Below, piece after piece: positions 19,820 to 28,611 of a stretch of DNA of 64,000 nt. The translations under genes and the position numbers were made by a program. The notes under the pieces were generated by a model. It was not told the DNA's origin, did no database searches, and worked only from the letters and a program-made list of their open reading frames with translations. This DNA is from Pseudomonas sp. N40(2020) (GTDB taxonomy: Bacteria > Pseudomonadota > Gammaproteobacteria > Pseudomonadales > Pseudomonadaceae): NCBI RefSeq assembly GCF_014472415.1, contig NZ_JACSZV010000017.1, forward strand, positions 1-64,000, written 5' to 3'. The first letter of the stretch is position 1, and every line of letters begins with the position of its first letter.

Positions 19820-20569
19820 CTATTTATGGAACCGGCCTTCCAGACGATGACGGGAACCCGGGTGAATCAATCGCGCGGCGGTCACCGGCTGACGGCCCGA
19901 CCATGTGCGACGGCGAATCAGCAGGCATGGCTCGCCTTTTTCGATTTGCAGCAACTTGCACTCGGATGACTCGGCGAGGATCGCTTCGACTACGTGCTCG
20001 CCCTCGGTCAGTGGCGCGACTTGATTGAGATAGGCGTAAGGCGTTTGCAGGGTGAAGTCCTGCTTGAGGTATTCCGGGGCGACCAGCGCATTGACGAAAC
20101 GGTCTTCGATTTGCACCGGAATGTCGTTTTCGTAATGCACGATCAGCGAGTGAAAGACCTTCTGCCCTTCGCGCATGTCCAGTGCCAACGCACGTTCGGA
20201 GCCGGCGGCCTCTTCTTCGAGGGTGATGACCTGGCAGGTGTGGCGATGACCGCGCGAGGCGATCTCGTCGGCGATGTTGTGTACTTCGAACAGCGCGGAC
20301 TGGCTCTTCGGTTCGGCGACAAAAGTCCCGACGCCTTGCATACGCACCAACAGGCCGTCGGCGGTCATCTCGCGCAGCGCGCGGTTGATGGTCATGCGGC
20401 TGAAACCGAGCTGATTGACCAGTTCGCTTTCCGACGGTACGCGGTAGTGCGGCGGCCAGTTACCGCTGTCGATCTGCTGGGTGATCATCTGTTTGACGCG
20501 GGCGTACAAGGGCGCCGGACTGTCGCCCATGTTCGCGGCCAACGGGGAAACTGGAGGCGGAGTCGGCAC
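19820..20569 (-). CDS. hutC: Histidine utilisation repressor HutC (GntR family)
   Basis: This GntR/HutC-type repressor responds to urocanate and controls the hut genes. I chose the GTG at 20569 (VPTPPPVSPLAANMGDSPAPLY), which has AAGGA six bases upstream and matches the known P. putida start, giving 249 residues. The winged helix lies near residues 20-85 (VPSESELVNQLGFSRMTINRALREM). The UTRA effector domain follows (ALFEVHNIADEIASRGH onward to LLIRRRTWSGRQPVT). It is divergent from hutF, with an operator-like palindrome between them, and lies directly upstream of hutD. Confidence 0.95.
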   Translation of the reverse strand: MPTPPPVSPLAANMGDSPAPLYARVKQMITQQIDSGNWPPHYRVPSESELVNQLGFSRMTINRALREMTADGLLVRMQGVGTFVAEPKSQSALFEVHNIADEIASRGHRHTCQVITLEEEAAGSERALALDMREGQKVFHSLIVHYENDIPVQIEDRFVNALVAPEYLKQDFTLQTPYAYLNQVAPLTEGEHVVEAILAESSECKLLQIEKGEPCLLIRRRTWSGRQPVTAARLIHPGSRHRLEGRFHK

Positions 20570-20633
20570 GGTGAATCCTTGTTCGTCGGTAGAGGTTGCT
20601 AGCTTGCCGGAGTTTACCGGGCAGGCAAACGTC

Positions 20634-20650
20634 TGTATATGTATATACAA
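20634..20650. promoter_or_regulatory. Probable HutC operator between hutC and hutF
   Basis: The region contains the perfect palindrome TGTATATACA at 20640-20649, overlapped on its left by another TGTATA half-site. It has the same TGTA-N2-TACA core as the hutU operator. It lies 27-36 bases before the hutF start and about 70 bases before hutC, so one repressor could control both directions. Confidence 0.75.
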
Positions 20651-20675
20651 ATAACACACGATGGGGTGCTGAACC

Positions 20676-22040
20676 ATGTCCGCTTTCTTTGCCGAGCGCG
20701 CGCTGCTGCCTAACGGATGGGCCAACAATGTACGTCTTGAGGTCAGCGCCGATGGCGTGTTGACCCAAATCCAGGCCGATTCCACCGCAGATGGCGCCGA
20801 ACGGTTAAGCGGTCCGCTGCTGCCGGGGATGCCCAATCTGCACTCCCACGCGTTCCAGCGAGCAATGGCCGGTTTGGCCGAAGTGGCCGGTAATCCCAAC
20901 GACAGTTTCTGGACGTGGCGCGACTTGATGTATCGGCTCGTCGGAAAAATCAGCCCCGATCAACTCGGCGTCATCGCCCGACAGCTGTACATCGAAATGC
21001 TCAAGGCCGGTTACACCTCGGTGGCCGAATTTCACTACGTGCATCATGACAGCAACGGCCAGCCTTACGCCGATCCGGCCGAGTTGGCGTTACGCATCAG
21101 TCAGGCCGCCAGTGAAAGTGGTATCGGTCTGACCCTGCTGCCGGTGCTCTACAGCCACGCAGGTTTCGGTGGGCAGATCCCGAATGACGGCCAGCGCCGC
21201 TTCATCAACAGCACCGAAAACTACCTGAATCTGCAGTCACGCTTACAGCCGCTGCTGGCGCAACAGAAGGCGCAATCCCTGGGCCTGTGCTTCCACTCGT
21301 TGCGCGCGGTCACCCCGCAGCAGATCAGCGAAGTGCTGGCGGCCAGCGACAAGCAGTGCCCGGTGCACATTCACATCGCCGAACAGCAGAAGGAAGTCGA
21401 CGACTGCCTGAGCTGGAGCGGTCGTCGTCCGCTGCAATGGCTGTACGAAAACACTGAGGTCGATCAGCGCTGGTGCCTGGTTCACGCCACCCACGCCAAC
21501 CCGGAAGAAGTCACGCTCATGGCCAAGAGTCGCGCCATCGCCGGCCTGTGCCTGACCACCGAGGCGAATCTCGGCGACGGGATTTTCCCGGCGGTGGATT
21601 TCCTCGCTCAGGGCGGGCGCATGGGTATCGGTTCCGACAGCCATGTGTCGCTCAGCGTGGTGGAAGAATTGCGTTGGCTGGAATACGGCCAGCGTCTGCG
21701 TGATCAGCGGCGTAACCGTTTGTATGACGCAGATCAGCCAATGGTCGGGCGCACGCTGTACGACGCGGCGCTGGATGGCGGCGCTCAGGCGCTGGGGCAG
21801 CCGATTGGTGCGCTGGAAGTCGGCAAACGCGCGGACTGGATTGTGCTCGATGGCAACGATCCGTATCTGGCGACAGCCACTGGCGACGGGATTTTGAATC
21901 GCTGGCTGTTTGCCGGCGGCGATCGTCAGGTGCGTGATGTGCTGGTCAATGGCCAGTGGGTGGTGCGCGATGGGCGGCATGCGGCAGAAGAAGAAAGCGC
22001 TCGGGCGTTCACCCAAGTCCTGCGCGAACTTCTGGGCTGA
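20676..22040 (+). CDS. hutF: Formimidoylglutamate deiminase
   Basis: This 454-residue amidohydrolase converts N-formimino-glutamate to N-formyl-glutamate and ammonia, feeding HutG. The metal site is seen in PNLHSHAFQRAMAG near residue 52, in VHIHIAEQQKEV near residue 230, in LVHATH near residue 270 and in the aspartate of GIGSDSHVS near residue 325. The ATG at 20676 follows GGGGTG. It is the only hut gene on the plus strand here and is transcribed away from hutC under an apparent HutC site. Confidence 0.97.
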   Translation: MSAFFAERALLPNGWANNVRLEVSADGVLTQIQADSTADGAERLSGPLLPGMPNLHSHAFQRAMAGLAEVAGNPNDSFWTWRDLMYRLVGKISPDQLGVIARQLYIEMLKAGYTSVAEFHYVHHDSNGQPYADPAELALRISQAASESGIGLTLLPVLYSHAGFGGQIPNDGQRRFINSTENYLNLQSRLQPLLAQQKAQSLGLCFHSLRAVTPQQISEVLAASDKQCPVHIHIAEQQKEVDDCLSWSGRRPLQWLYENTEVDQRWCLVHATHANPEEVTLMAKSRAIAGLCLTTEANLGDGIFPAVDFLAQGGRMGIGSDSHVSLSVVEELRWLEYGQRLRDQRRNRLYDADQPMVGRTLYDAALDGGAQALGQPIGALEVGKRADWIVLDGNDPYLATATGDGILNRWLFAGGDRQVRDVLVNGQWVVRDGRHAAEEESARAFTQVLRELLG

Positions 22041-22049
22041 CCCAAAACC

Positions 22050-22145
22050 AAATGTGGGAGCGAGCCTGCTCGCGAAAGCGGTGTATCAGTCAACATTTTC
22101 GTTAACTGACACGCCCTCTTCGCGAGCAGGCTCGCTCCCACATTT
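22050..22145. repeat. REPIN downstream of hutF
   Basis: AAATGTGGGAGCGAGCCTGC and its complement flank a spacer of about 40 bases that itself contains a short inverted repeat (TCAGTCAAC / GTTAACTGA). It lies between the convergent hutF and lipocalin genes. Confidence 0.9.
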
Positions 22146-22162
22146 CGATTTTGTGGCGATGC

Positions 22163-22732
22163 TTAATTCGAAGTCTTGGCCATCTGCCGGTCCGTCGCCC
22201 GCCAGATCAATCGCGTGGTGTCATAACCCTGCTGACGCGCCTTGCTCAGCAGCTCTTCGCGCACCACACCGTTGACGGTCGGCGTGCGCGACAGCAACCA
22301 CATGTACTTGCGACTCGGGTCGCCGACGATGGCGGTCTTGTAGTCATCGCTGACGTACAACACCCAGTATTCGCCCTTCGCCACACCCGGAATCAGGCGT
22401 GAGAACCAGGTATCGAACTCGACCCACAGCTTGTCGGTCTTGCCCGGCACCTGTGGATAAGCCGTGCCCTTGGCTTCTTCCCATTGCCAGTCCGGAGTCA
22501 GGCAGCGATTGAGCACCGCGACATTACCGTCAGGCTTGAGGGTGTAATGGGCTTCGGATTGCGCGCAATTGCGCTGGAAGTACATCGGCAAGCGCGCCAG
22601 CTCATACCAGGTGCCCTGGTAACGCTTGAGATTGACGCTGTTGACGGTTTTCGGCGCCAACGGATCTACGCCGGAAGTGGCGCAGCCGGCCAGTACCAGG
22701 CCGGCAAAAAGGATTAGCAATAACCGCTTCAT
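22163..22732 (-). CDS. blc: Outer-membrane lipocalin (Blc-like lipoprotein)
   Basis: This 189-residue lipoprotein has the lipobox LAGC at residues 15-18 (MKRLLLILFAGLVLAGC). It also carries the lipocalin first motif GTWYELARLPMYFQR (GxW) and a later strand pattern (YWVLYVSDDYKTAIVGDPS). Bacterial lipocalins bind lipids such as lysophospholipids at the outer membrane and are often linked to envelope stress. Aspartate follows only later in the mature N-terminus, so outer-membrane sorting is plausible. It is next to another small lipoprotein gene in the same direction. Confidence 0.93.
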   Translation of the reverse strand: MKRLLLILFAGLVLAGCATSGVDPLAPKTVNSVNLKRYQGTWYELARLPMYFQRNCAQSEAHYTLKPDGNVAVLNRCLTPDWQWEEAKGTAYPQVPGKTDKLWVEFDTWFSRLIPGVAKGEYWVLYVSDDYKTAIVGDPSRKYMWLLSRTPTVNGVVREELLSKARQQGYDTTRLIWRATDRQMAKTSN

Positions 22733-22762
22733 TTTTCTTCTCCGTGGGCGCGAAGCCCCGGT

Positions 22763-23017
22763 TTACTTCAGGCCTTGGCCGGAAAACATCAGCACTTTGT
22801 CACCGGCGTATTGCACGCTGATAAAGCTGTTCTTGTCGCCCCAAGTGCAACTGGACATGCCGAGCGCACCCGAGCAGTCAGTGGGTTTGCCGAGCAGTGT
22901 CTCGACTTCAGCCTTGGCCATGCCAGCCGAAAGCTTCGAGTAGTTTTCCTGATTGACCTTGCTGCATGCGGCCAACAGCACGCAAAACGACAGAAGGGCG
23001 ATAGATCGCAGCGACAT
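22763..23017 (-). CDS. Small lipoprotein, BamE/SmpA-like fold possible
   Basis: This 84-residue protein has a lipoprotein signal (MSLRSIALLSFCVLLAAC). It is followed by NYSKLSAGMAKAEVETLLGKP, the helix-turn pattern seen in BamE/SmpA-type and DUF3862-like small lipoproteins, then a short strand-rich end with two more cysteines (TDCSGALGMSSCTWG). Function is not known. It lies 30 bases upstream of the lipocalin gene on the same strand and may share its transcript. Confidence 0.85.
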   Translation of the reverse strand: MSLRSIALLSFCVLLAACSKVNQENYSKLSAGMAKAEVETLLGKPTDCSGALGMSSCTWGDKNSFISVQYAGDKVLMFSGQGLK

Positions 23018-23298
23018 GGTGTAACTCCTGGAACGAGGGGGGATGGCATGGTGCCAACCAGAAGCTTAGAAGAGAAAACCCTCATCTGGTTCCGTGGGCG
23101 GACGGCTATTTATTAGCCCGCCCGTCTGGCTTTTGCCTTTAAATCAGACACTTTGTAGGGCTATTGAGCATTTCGTCGTATTTCACCAAAGCAGCCTAAT
23201 CTTTGGCGCGCGGCGGTCGAAATAAGAGCAGCGCAAAGCCCCCGAGTGTGGCAAATTGCCGCCCTTTCTTGACCAGCACCTTCGCGGTAGTTCATTCG

Positions 23299-25191
23299 AT
23301 GACCAGAAATATGAAATTCAGCCACAAAATCTTGTTGGCTGCCGCCCTCGTGGTGGCCGTTGCGTTCGCCTGTTTCATCTTTTTCAATGACTATCGACAA
23401 CGCGAAGCCCTGAGCAGCAGCACCGAGTCCACCATGCAGGAACTTGGCAGCCTGACCACCAGCAACATCCAGACCTGGCTGGAAAGCCGCATTCAATTGC
23501 TGCAATCGCTATCACAGCAGGTGGCCGTCGACGGCAATGCGCCTGCCAGCCTGAAACGCATCATTGACCTGCCCGCCTACACCGGCAATTTCCAGCTCAG
23601 CTACTTTGGCGGTGCCGACGGCGTGATGTTCTCCGTGCCCGCCGGCAACCGCGCGCCGGATTACGACCCGCGTGCCCGTGGCTGGTACAAAGCGGCCAAC
23701 AGCGCCCAGCAAACCATCGTCACCGAACCGTACATCGCCGCCTCCTCGGGCAAACTGGTGATCACCGTGGCCACCCCGGTACAGCGTCAGGGCCAGATGC
23801 TCGGCGTCGCCGGTGCCGACATCGACCTGACCAGCGTCAGCGCGATCATCAACTCGCTGAACTTCGGCGGCCACGGCCATGCGTTCATCGTCAGTGCCGA
23901 CGGCAAAATCCTGATCCACCCGGACAGCAAACTGGTGCTCAAGACCCTCGCCGAGGCCTATCCAAACGGTGCGCCAAAAGTCAGCCCGGGCCTGAAGGAA
24001 GTCGAGTTCGACGGCAAGACTCAGTTGATCTCCTTCACCCACGTCAACGGCGTGCCATCGGCCGACTGGTATGTGGCGCTGGTGCTGGATAAAGACACCG
24101 CGTTTTCGATGCTCAGCGAATTCCGCACCTCGGCGCTGATCGCCATGGTCATTGCCGTGGTGATCATCATCGCCCTGCTCGGCATGCTGATCCGCGTGCT
24201 GATGCAACCGCTGCTGACCATGGGCCGAGCCATGCATGACATCGCCGAAGGTGAAGGCGACTTGACCAAGCGTCTGGTGATCCACGGTAACGACGAGTTC
24301 GGCGCGCTGGGCACATCGTTCAACCGCTTCGTCGAACGCATCCACACCTCGATCCGCGAAGTGGCCTCGGCCACCGGCCAGGTCAACGAAGTCGCCCTGC
24401 GCGTGGTCGCCGCGTCGAACTCGTCGATGTACAACTCCGATCAGCAATCGAGCCGCACCAACAGCGTTGCCGCGGCGATCAACCAACTCGGCGCCGCCGC
24501 CCAGGAAATCGCCCAGAACGCCGCCCTCGCCTCCCAGCACTCCAGTGATGCGCGCAGCCTCGCGGTCGAGGGCCAACAGGTTGTGGATAAAACCATCCAC
24601 GCGATGCAGCAGCTCTCGGCGAAGATCAGCGACTCCTGCGGCAACATCGAAACCCTGAACAGCAACACAGTGAACATCGGCCAGATTCTGGAAGTGATCA
24701 CCAGCATCTCCCAGCAAACCAACCTGCTCGCGCTGAACGCCGCGATTGAAGCGGCCCGTGCCGGTGAGGCTGGCCGTGGTTTCGCCGTGGTCGCTGACGA
24801 AGTGCGAAATCTGGCGCACCGCACGCAGGATTCGGCGCAGCAAGTGCAGAAGATGATCGAAGAACTGCAAGTCGGCGCACGTCAGGCGGTCAGCATCATG
24901 ACCGAGAGCCAGCGTGAGAGCGAAAGCAGCGTCGGCATCGCCAACCAGGCCGGTGAACGTCTGGGCAGCGTGACCCAGCGCATCGGCGAGATCGACGGGA
25001 TGAACCAGTCGGTAGCCACCGCCACCGAAGAACAGACTGCTGTGGTCGAGTCGATCAACGTTGATATCAACGAGATCAACACGCTGAATCAGGAAGGCGT
25101 GGAGAACTTGCAGGCGACGTTGCGGGCGTGCTCGGACCTTGAGCAGCAGGCGGCGCGGTTGAAGCAGTTGGTGGGTAGTTTCAGGATTTAA
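23299..25191 (+). CDS. Methyl-accepting chemotaxis protein with dCACHE amino-acid sensor
   Basis: This chemoreceptor has 630 residues from the ATG at 23299 ([17 protein letters not shown]), chosen because it matches related receptors; an ATG four codons later is possible. Order: transmembrane helix 1 (about 10-30), periplasmic double CACHE domain, transmembrane helix 2 (about 280-300), HAMP, then a long coiled-coil signalling domain with the conserved tip [20 protein letters not shown]. The sensor holds YDPRARGWY and GADIDL, which supply the Arg, Trp, Tyr and Asp of the amino-acid-binding dCACHE motif known from PctA/B/C. It likely senses L-amino acids. It is monocistronic. Confidence 0.93.
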   Translation: MTRNMKFSHKILLAAALVVAVAFACFIFFNDYRQREALSSSTESTMQELGSLTTSNIQTWLESRIQLLQSLSQQVAVDGNAPASLKRIIDLPAYTGNFQLSYFGGADGVMFSVPAGNRAPDYDPRARGWYKAANSAQQTIVTEPYIAASSGKLVITVATPVQRQGQMLGVAGADIDLTSVSAIINSLNFGGHGHAFIVSADGKILIHPDSKLVLKTLAEAYPNGAPKVSPGLKEVEFDGKTQLISFTHVNGVPSADWYVALVLDKDTAFSMLSEFRTSALIAMVIAVVIIIALLGMLIRVLMQPLLTMGRAMHDIAEGEGDLTKRLVIHGNDEFGALGTSFNRFVERIHTSIREVASATGQVNEVALRVVAASNSSMYNSDQQSSRTNSVAAAINQLGAAAQEIAQNAALASQHSSDARSLAVEGQQVVDKTIHAMQQLSAKISDSCGNIETLNSNTVNIGQILEVITSISQQTNLLALNAAIEAARAGEAGRGFAVVADEVRNLAHRTQDSAQQVQKMIEELQVGARQAVSIMTESQRESESSVGIANQAGERLGSVTQRIGEIDGMNQSVATATEEQTAVVESINVDINEINTLNQEGVENLQATLRACSDLEQQAARLKQLVGSFRI

Positions 25192-25205
25192 GGCGCTGCC
25201 ACAGG

Positions 25206-25278
25206 CCTCTTCGCGGGCAAGCCCGCTCCCACATTGGAATGCATTTCAACTGTGGGAGCGAGCCTGCTCGCGAAGAGG
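25206..25278. repeat. REPIN with two unlike REP arms
   Basis: The left arm CCTCTTCGCGGGCAAGCCCG is a variant of the REP core, whereas the right arm GGGAGCGAGCCTGCTCGCGA is the common form. The element therefore looks like a hybrid or diverged pair between the chemoreceptor and the DUF924 gene. Confidence 0.85.
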
Positions 25279-25298
25279 GATTCAGTCGCGATGAAGTT

Positions 25299-25901
25299 TT
25301 AGAACCGTGACCCCGGCCCAGACAGAAACTCCAACTCCTCAGCCGTAGACTCGCGCCCCAACACCGCATTGCGATGCGGAAACCGTCCAAACCGCGCAAT
25401 CACTTTCTGATGCCGCTCGGCATAATCCAGATTGTCGGCAAACACCGCGCGCTGCGCTTGCGGCTGCTCAGCGACCAGATCGATAAACCGCGAAACCGCT
25501 TCGTTCTGCACCGCGAGGTTTTCGCAGTGTTCGAAGACGAGGTAGATGAATACCCGCTGAATCGGCTTCAACTGCCGGTCGAAATCCGCAGCAATGCCTT
25601 GCGCGACGAGCTTCTGCGCACGCAGATCACCGGAGAATGCTTTGGGAGAGTCGCGAAAGATCATTCGCGGTAATTGATCGAGCAGTAGCACCACCGCCAG
25701 CCAACCTTCGGGACATTGCGTCCACTCGGTCAATTCGCCGGCCAGGGCCTGATCGACAAAGACCCCGAAACGCGTTCGCGCTTCGAGGTCTTGGCTGTCA
25801 CGCTTGCCGAACCACAACTTGCCCTTGTCAGCCGCCACTTCGTCCGGTGATTCGGCTTGACCGAACCACCAATCGAGCAACGGCTGCCAGGGCGCGTTCA
25901 T
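25299..25901 (-). CDS. DUF924 family protein
   Basis: This 200-residue cytoplasmic protein belongs to the DUF924 family. Typical segments are WWFGQAESPDEV at the N-terminus, WLAVVLLLDQLPRMIFRDSPKAF in the middle, VFIYLVFEHCENLAVQNEAV, and the conserved RFGRFPHRNAVLGRESTAEELEFL at the C-terminus. The fold is an all-helical TPR-like bundle; no biochemical role is established. It lies 3 bases downstream of fbp, on the same strand, so co-transcription is likely. Confidence 0.92.
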   Translation of the reverse strand: MNAPWQPLLDWWFGQAESPDEVAADKGKLWFGKRDSQDLEARTRFGVFVDQALAGELTEWTQCPEGWLAVVLLLDQLPRMIFRDSPKAFSGDLRAQKLVAQGIAADFDRQLKPIQRVFIYLVFEHCENLAVQNEAVSRFIDLVAEQPQAQRAVFADNLDYAERHQKVIARFGRFPHRNAVLGRESTAEELEFLSGPGSRF

Positions 25902-25904
25902 GGC

Positions 25905-26915
25905 TTAAGCCTTGTGGTAGGCCGTGGCGCGGGCGACTTCTTCTTTCGAGCCGAGGAATACCGCAACACGCTGGTGCAGACCTTCTGGCTGAATGTCGAG
26001 GATACGCTGGTGACCGTCGGTGGACGCGCCGCCCGCCTGTTCCACCAGGAACGACATCGGGTTGGCTTCGTACATCAGACGCAGTTTGCCCGGCTTCGAC
26101 GGCTCGCGGCTGTCGCGTGGGTACATGAACAGGCCACCACGGGTCAGGATGCGGTGAACGTCGGCAACCATCGCCGCGACCCAACGCATGTTGTAGTTCT
26201 TTTTCAGCGGACCTTCTTCGCCAGCCAGCAGCTCGTCAACGTAGCGCTGCACAGGGGCTTCCCAGTGACGCTGGTTGGACATGTTGATGGCGAATTCCTG
26301 GGTGGACTCAGGAATGGTGATGTCTTCGTGGGTCAGCACGAAGCTGCCCATTTCGCGGTCCAGGGTGAAGCCTTTGACGCCGTCGCCCAGGGTCAGTACC
26401 AGCATGGTCTGCGGGCCGTAGATCGCGTAACCGGCAGCGACCTGCTCGGTGCCTGGCTGGAGGAAGGCTTTTTCATTCAGCGCTTCGTTCTGGCTCAGGT
26501 ATTCGTTCGGGCAACGCAGCACGGAGAAGATAGTGCCGACCGGGGCGTTGATGTCGATGTTCGACGAACCGTCCAGTGGGTCGAATACCAGCAGGTACGC
26601 GCCTTTCGGGTATTTGCCCGGGATCTGGTAGGCATTGTCCATTTCTTCGGACGCCATGCCGGCCAGGTGACCGCCCCATTCGTTGGCTTCGAGCAGGATC
26701 TCGTTGGAGATCACGTCGAGCTTCTTCTGCACTTCGCCTTGTACGTTTTCAGTGCCCATGCTGCCCAGAACACCACCCAGGGCGCCTTTGGACACGGCGT
26801 GGCTGATCTCCTTGCAGGCACGCGCCACCACTTCGATCAGGAAGCGCAGATCGGCAGGAGTGTTGTTGCTGCGGGTCTGCTCAATCAAATAGCGACTCAA
26901 GGTAACGCGGGACAT
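25905..26915 (-). CDS. fbp: Fructose-1,6-bisphosphatase class 1
   Basis: This 336-residue enzyme removes the 1-phosphate of fructose-1,6-bisphosphate in gluconeogenesis, which pseudomonads need when growing on amino acids and organic acids. The metal-binding motif [12 protein letters not shown] is near residue 117, preceded by the substrate loop region. [19 protein letters not shown] is the usual C-terminal signature. Length is normal. It is followed almost immediately by the DUF924 gene. Confidence 0.97.
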   Translation of the reverse strand: MSRVTLSRYLIEQTRSNNTPADLRFLIEVVARACKEISHAVSKGALGGVLGSMGTENVQGEVQKKLDVISNEILLEANEWGGHLAGMASEEMDNAYQIPGKYPKGAYLLVFDPLDGSSNIDINAPVGTIFSVLRCPNEYLSQNEALNEKAFLQPGTEQVAAGYAIYGPQTMLVLTLGDGVKGFTLDREMGSFVLTHEDITIPESTQEFAINMSNQRHWEAPVQRYVDELLAGEEGPLKKNYNMRWVAAMVADVHRILTRGGLFMYPRDSREPSKPGKLRLMYEANPMSFLVEQAGGASTDGHQRILDIQPEGLHQRVAVFLGSKEEVARATAYHKA

Positions 26916-27246
26916 GGACGGCTCCGGTGGAATGGGGGGCTAAAAACCCGCGCAGTTTACAGGGAGTCTGAAAACGTAGCGAGCGAAGACGCCCGGTAAC
27001 GTGCGTTGGGGCGCAATTGCTTGCATCAGACGTGATTGGGTCGGGAGAGTTCAGGTACGGGGTTTAGCGTAGACCGGTTCGAGACGGGTGGTGCTTGGCT
27101 GACGGCAACAGTTCGAAGATTTTTGCTGGCTGGTAGACCGCGATCGCGAGCAGGCTCACTCCTACAGGGAGCGCATTTCTTCAGATGGAATGCGATCCCT
27201 GTAGGAGTGAGCCTGCTCGCGATCGGGTGCGCAGCACCCGCCTTTT
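26916..27246. other. Gap upstream of fbp
   Basis: This stretch of about 330 bases separates fbp from the end of the DUF3999 gene, both on the minus strand. The part next to fbp presumably carries its promoter, but no clear box is seen. Positions 27141-27225 hold a REPIN. I see no further gene. Confidence 0.6.
27141..27225. repeat. REPIN, CTCCTACA variant
   Basis: The arms CGATCGCGAGCAGGCTCACT and the complementary GTGAGCCTGCTCGCGATCG flank a spacer. This uses the GTAGGAGTGAGCCTGCTCGCG version of the REP core, shared with the element at 61.2 kb. Confidence 0.9.
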
Positions 27247-28611
27247 TCAGGAATTAGCGGGAGGCTTACGCAGCAGACTGAACGCCATCGTCCCGAGAAA
27301 AACCACACTCAGCAGCAACACCGCCCACAAACCGATCTTCTTCCAATTGGTTTCGGCCACGGCCGCCGTAGTGGCGGTTGAGGTCTGCGTGATTATTGCT
27401 TCCCCCTGAACCGTCGCCTTACCCAACGTCGCCAGTTTCTCCGGTTTGAAATCCGGGATCAGCGTCGACAACGGCAAGTTAGCGGTTTTCACACTTGGAC
27501 TGCCCAGCGCCAGACTGTAAGGCCCTGCCCCACGCGCAAGGAAAATCACCTGCGTGCCCCGCACCGCATATTTCAAACTCGGCGCCTGCTCGCCCAAACC
27601 ACCACCGCGCTCATCCACCGTCAGCTTCAACTGCTGCACGGTCTGCCCGTACAGTTGCAATTCGTTCTGCACCACGTCCTGACCATTCTGCGTCAGGCGA
27701 TAGAGCAAGCCACTGCTCAGCGTCTGCCAAGGCAGGCTGCTCTCACGCCGACCGGCCAACGCCACCGGCGCCAGACTGTTCGGTTGTTTCAACTCAACCT
27801 GAACCCGCTCGACATTCAGCCCCATCGGCAACTGCCAGGTGTATTCCCCGGCCTTGGTGCTGCTGCCGGCCAATGCCTGCGACCAGACCAACGGCAGCGG
27901 CAGGTTGCGCGGATCGCTGCTTTTCAGTTGCGCCGAGGTGAGGATCGGCGCCGAACTCGGCGAATCCCACAGCAAGCGCAAATAACGCGCCGAATGCCCT
28001 GGCAACGTCACTTCGTGCTGTTCGATGCGCTCATCGGAGAAGGTCAGGCGCGCGACCTGCCCTTCGCCCCACGGCTGCCAGCGCTGCAAATCGTCGCTGG
28101 CCTCGATGCTGAAACGCTGAAAGCCGTCGCGCTCGCTGGTCCAGTCGAGGATCAGTTGCTGCAACGGCGCCTTGATCGCGCTGGCATCGAGCAGCCAGCC
28201 GCGCAGCACTTCTTCACCGGCCTCCAATTGGCTGGACGGTTGCACTTCCACCAGCGTGCCAGTGGTGGTCGATTGCACGCGCACATTCGGCGCGCGCTCA
28301 GTGGCGTCGGCGGCGTTGTACAGCGGGAACCACTTCACGTCGTGCAACTGGCCGTCGTCGCGGGTTTGCGCCGATTCGCGGGCCAAGGCATAGGCCTGAG
28401 CTTCGCCGGCAGCGTTGAAGACGCGCAGATCGCCGAGATCGGTCTGGCGCGCCTGCAATTGCACGCTCAGCGGCAGTTCGAGGCGATACCACGGGCCATC
28501 GCCCGTGACCGTCAGCGGCACCTGCGTGGCGAAGTCCGCCGGTTTTTCCTGGGCGCCGGCAGCCATCACCACGCCCAACGCCAACCACCCCAGATTACGC
28601 ATGCGACTCAA
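27247..28611 (-). CDS. DUF3999 family envelope protein
   Basis: This 454-residue protein has an N-terminal signal sequence (LGWLALGVVMAAGAQ), a large strand-rich periplasmic region, and one C-terminal membrane helix near residues 425-445 (KKIGLWAVLLLSVVFLGTMAFSLL). The pattern matches DUF3999, a family usually encoded next to a DUF2339 multispanning protein, as here. The start overlaps the DUF2339 stop by four bases. Function is unknown; a membrane-anchored carbohydrate-binding or envelope role is conceivable but not shown by the sequence. Confidence 0.88.
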   Translation of the reverse strand: MSRMRNLGWLALGVVMAAGAQEKPADFATQVPLTVTGDGPWYRLELPLSVQLQARQTDLGDLRVFNAAGEAQAYALARESAQTRDDGQLHDVKWFPLYNAADATERAPNVRVQSTTTGTLVEVQPSSQLEAGEEVLRGWLLDASAIKAPLQQLILDWTSERDGFQRFSIEASDDLQRWQPWGEGQVARLTFSDERIEQHEVTLPGHSARYLRLLWDSPSSAPILTSAQLKSSDPRNLPLPLVWSQALAGSSTKAGEYTWQLPMGLNVERVQVELKQPNSLAPVALAGRRESSLPWQTLSSGLLYRLTQNGQDVVQNELQLYGQTVQQLKLTVDERGGGLGEQAPSLKYAVRGTQVIFLARGAGPYSLALGSPSVKTANLPLSTLIPDFKPEKLATLGKATVQGEAIITQTSTATTAAVAETNWKKIGLWAVLLLSVVFLGTMAFSLLRKPPANS

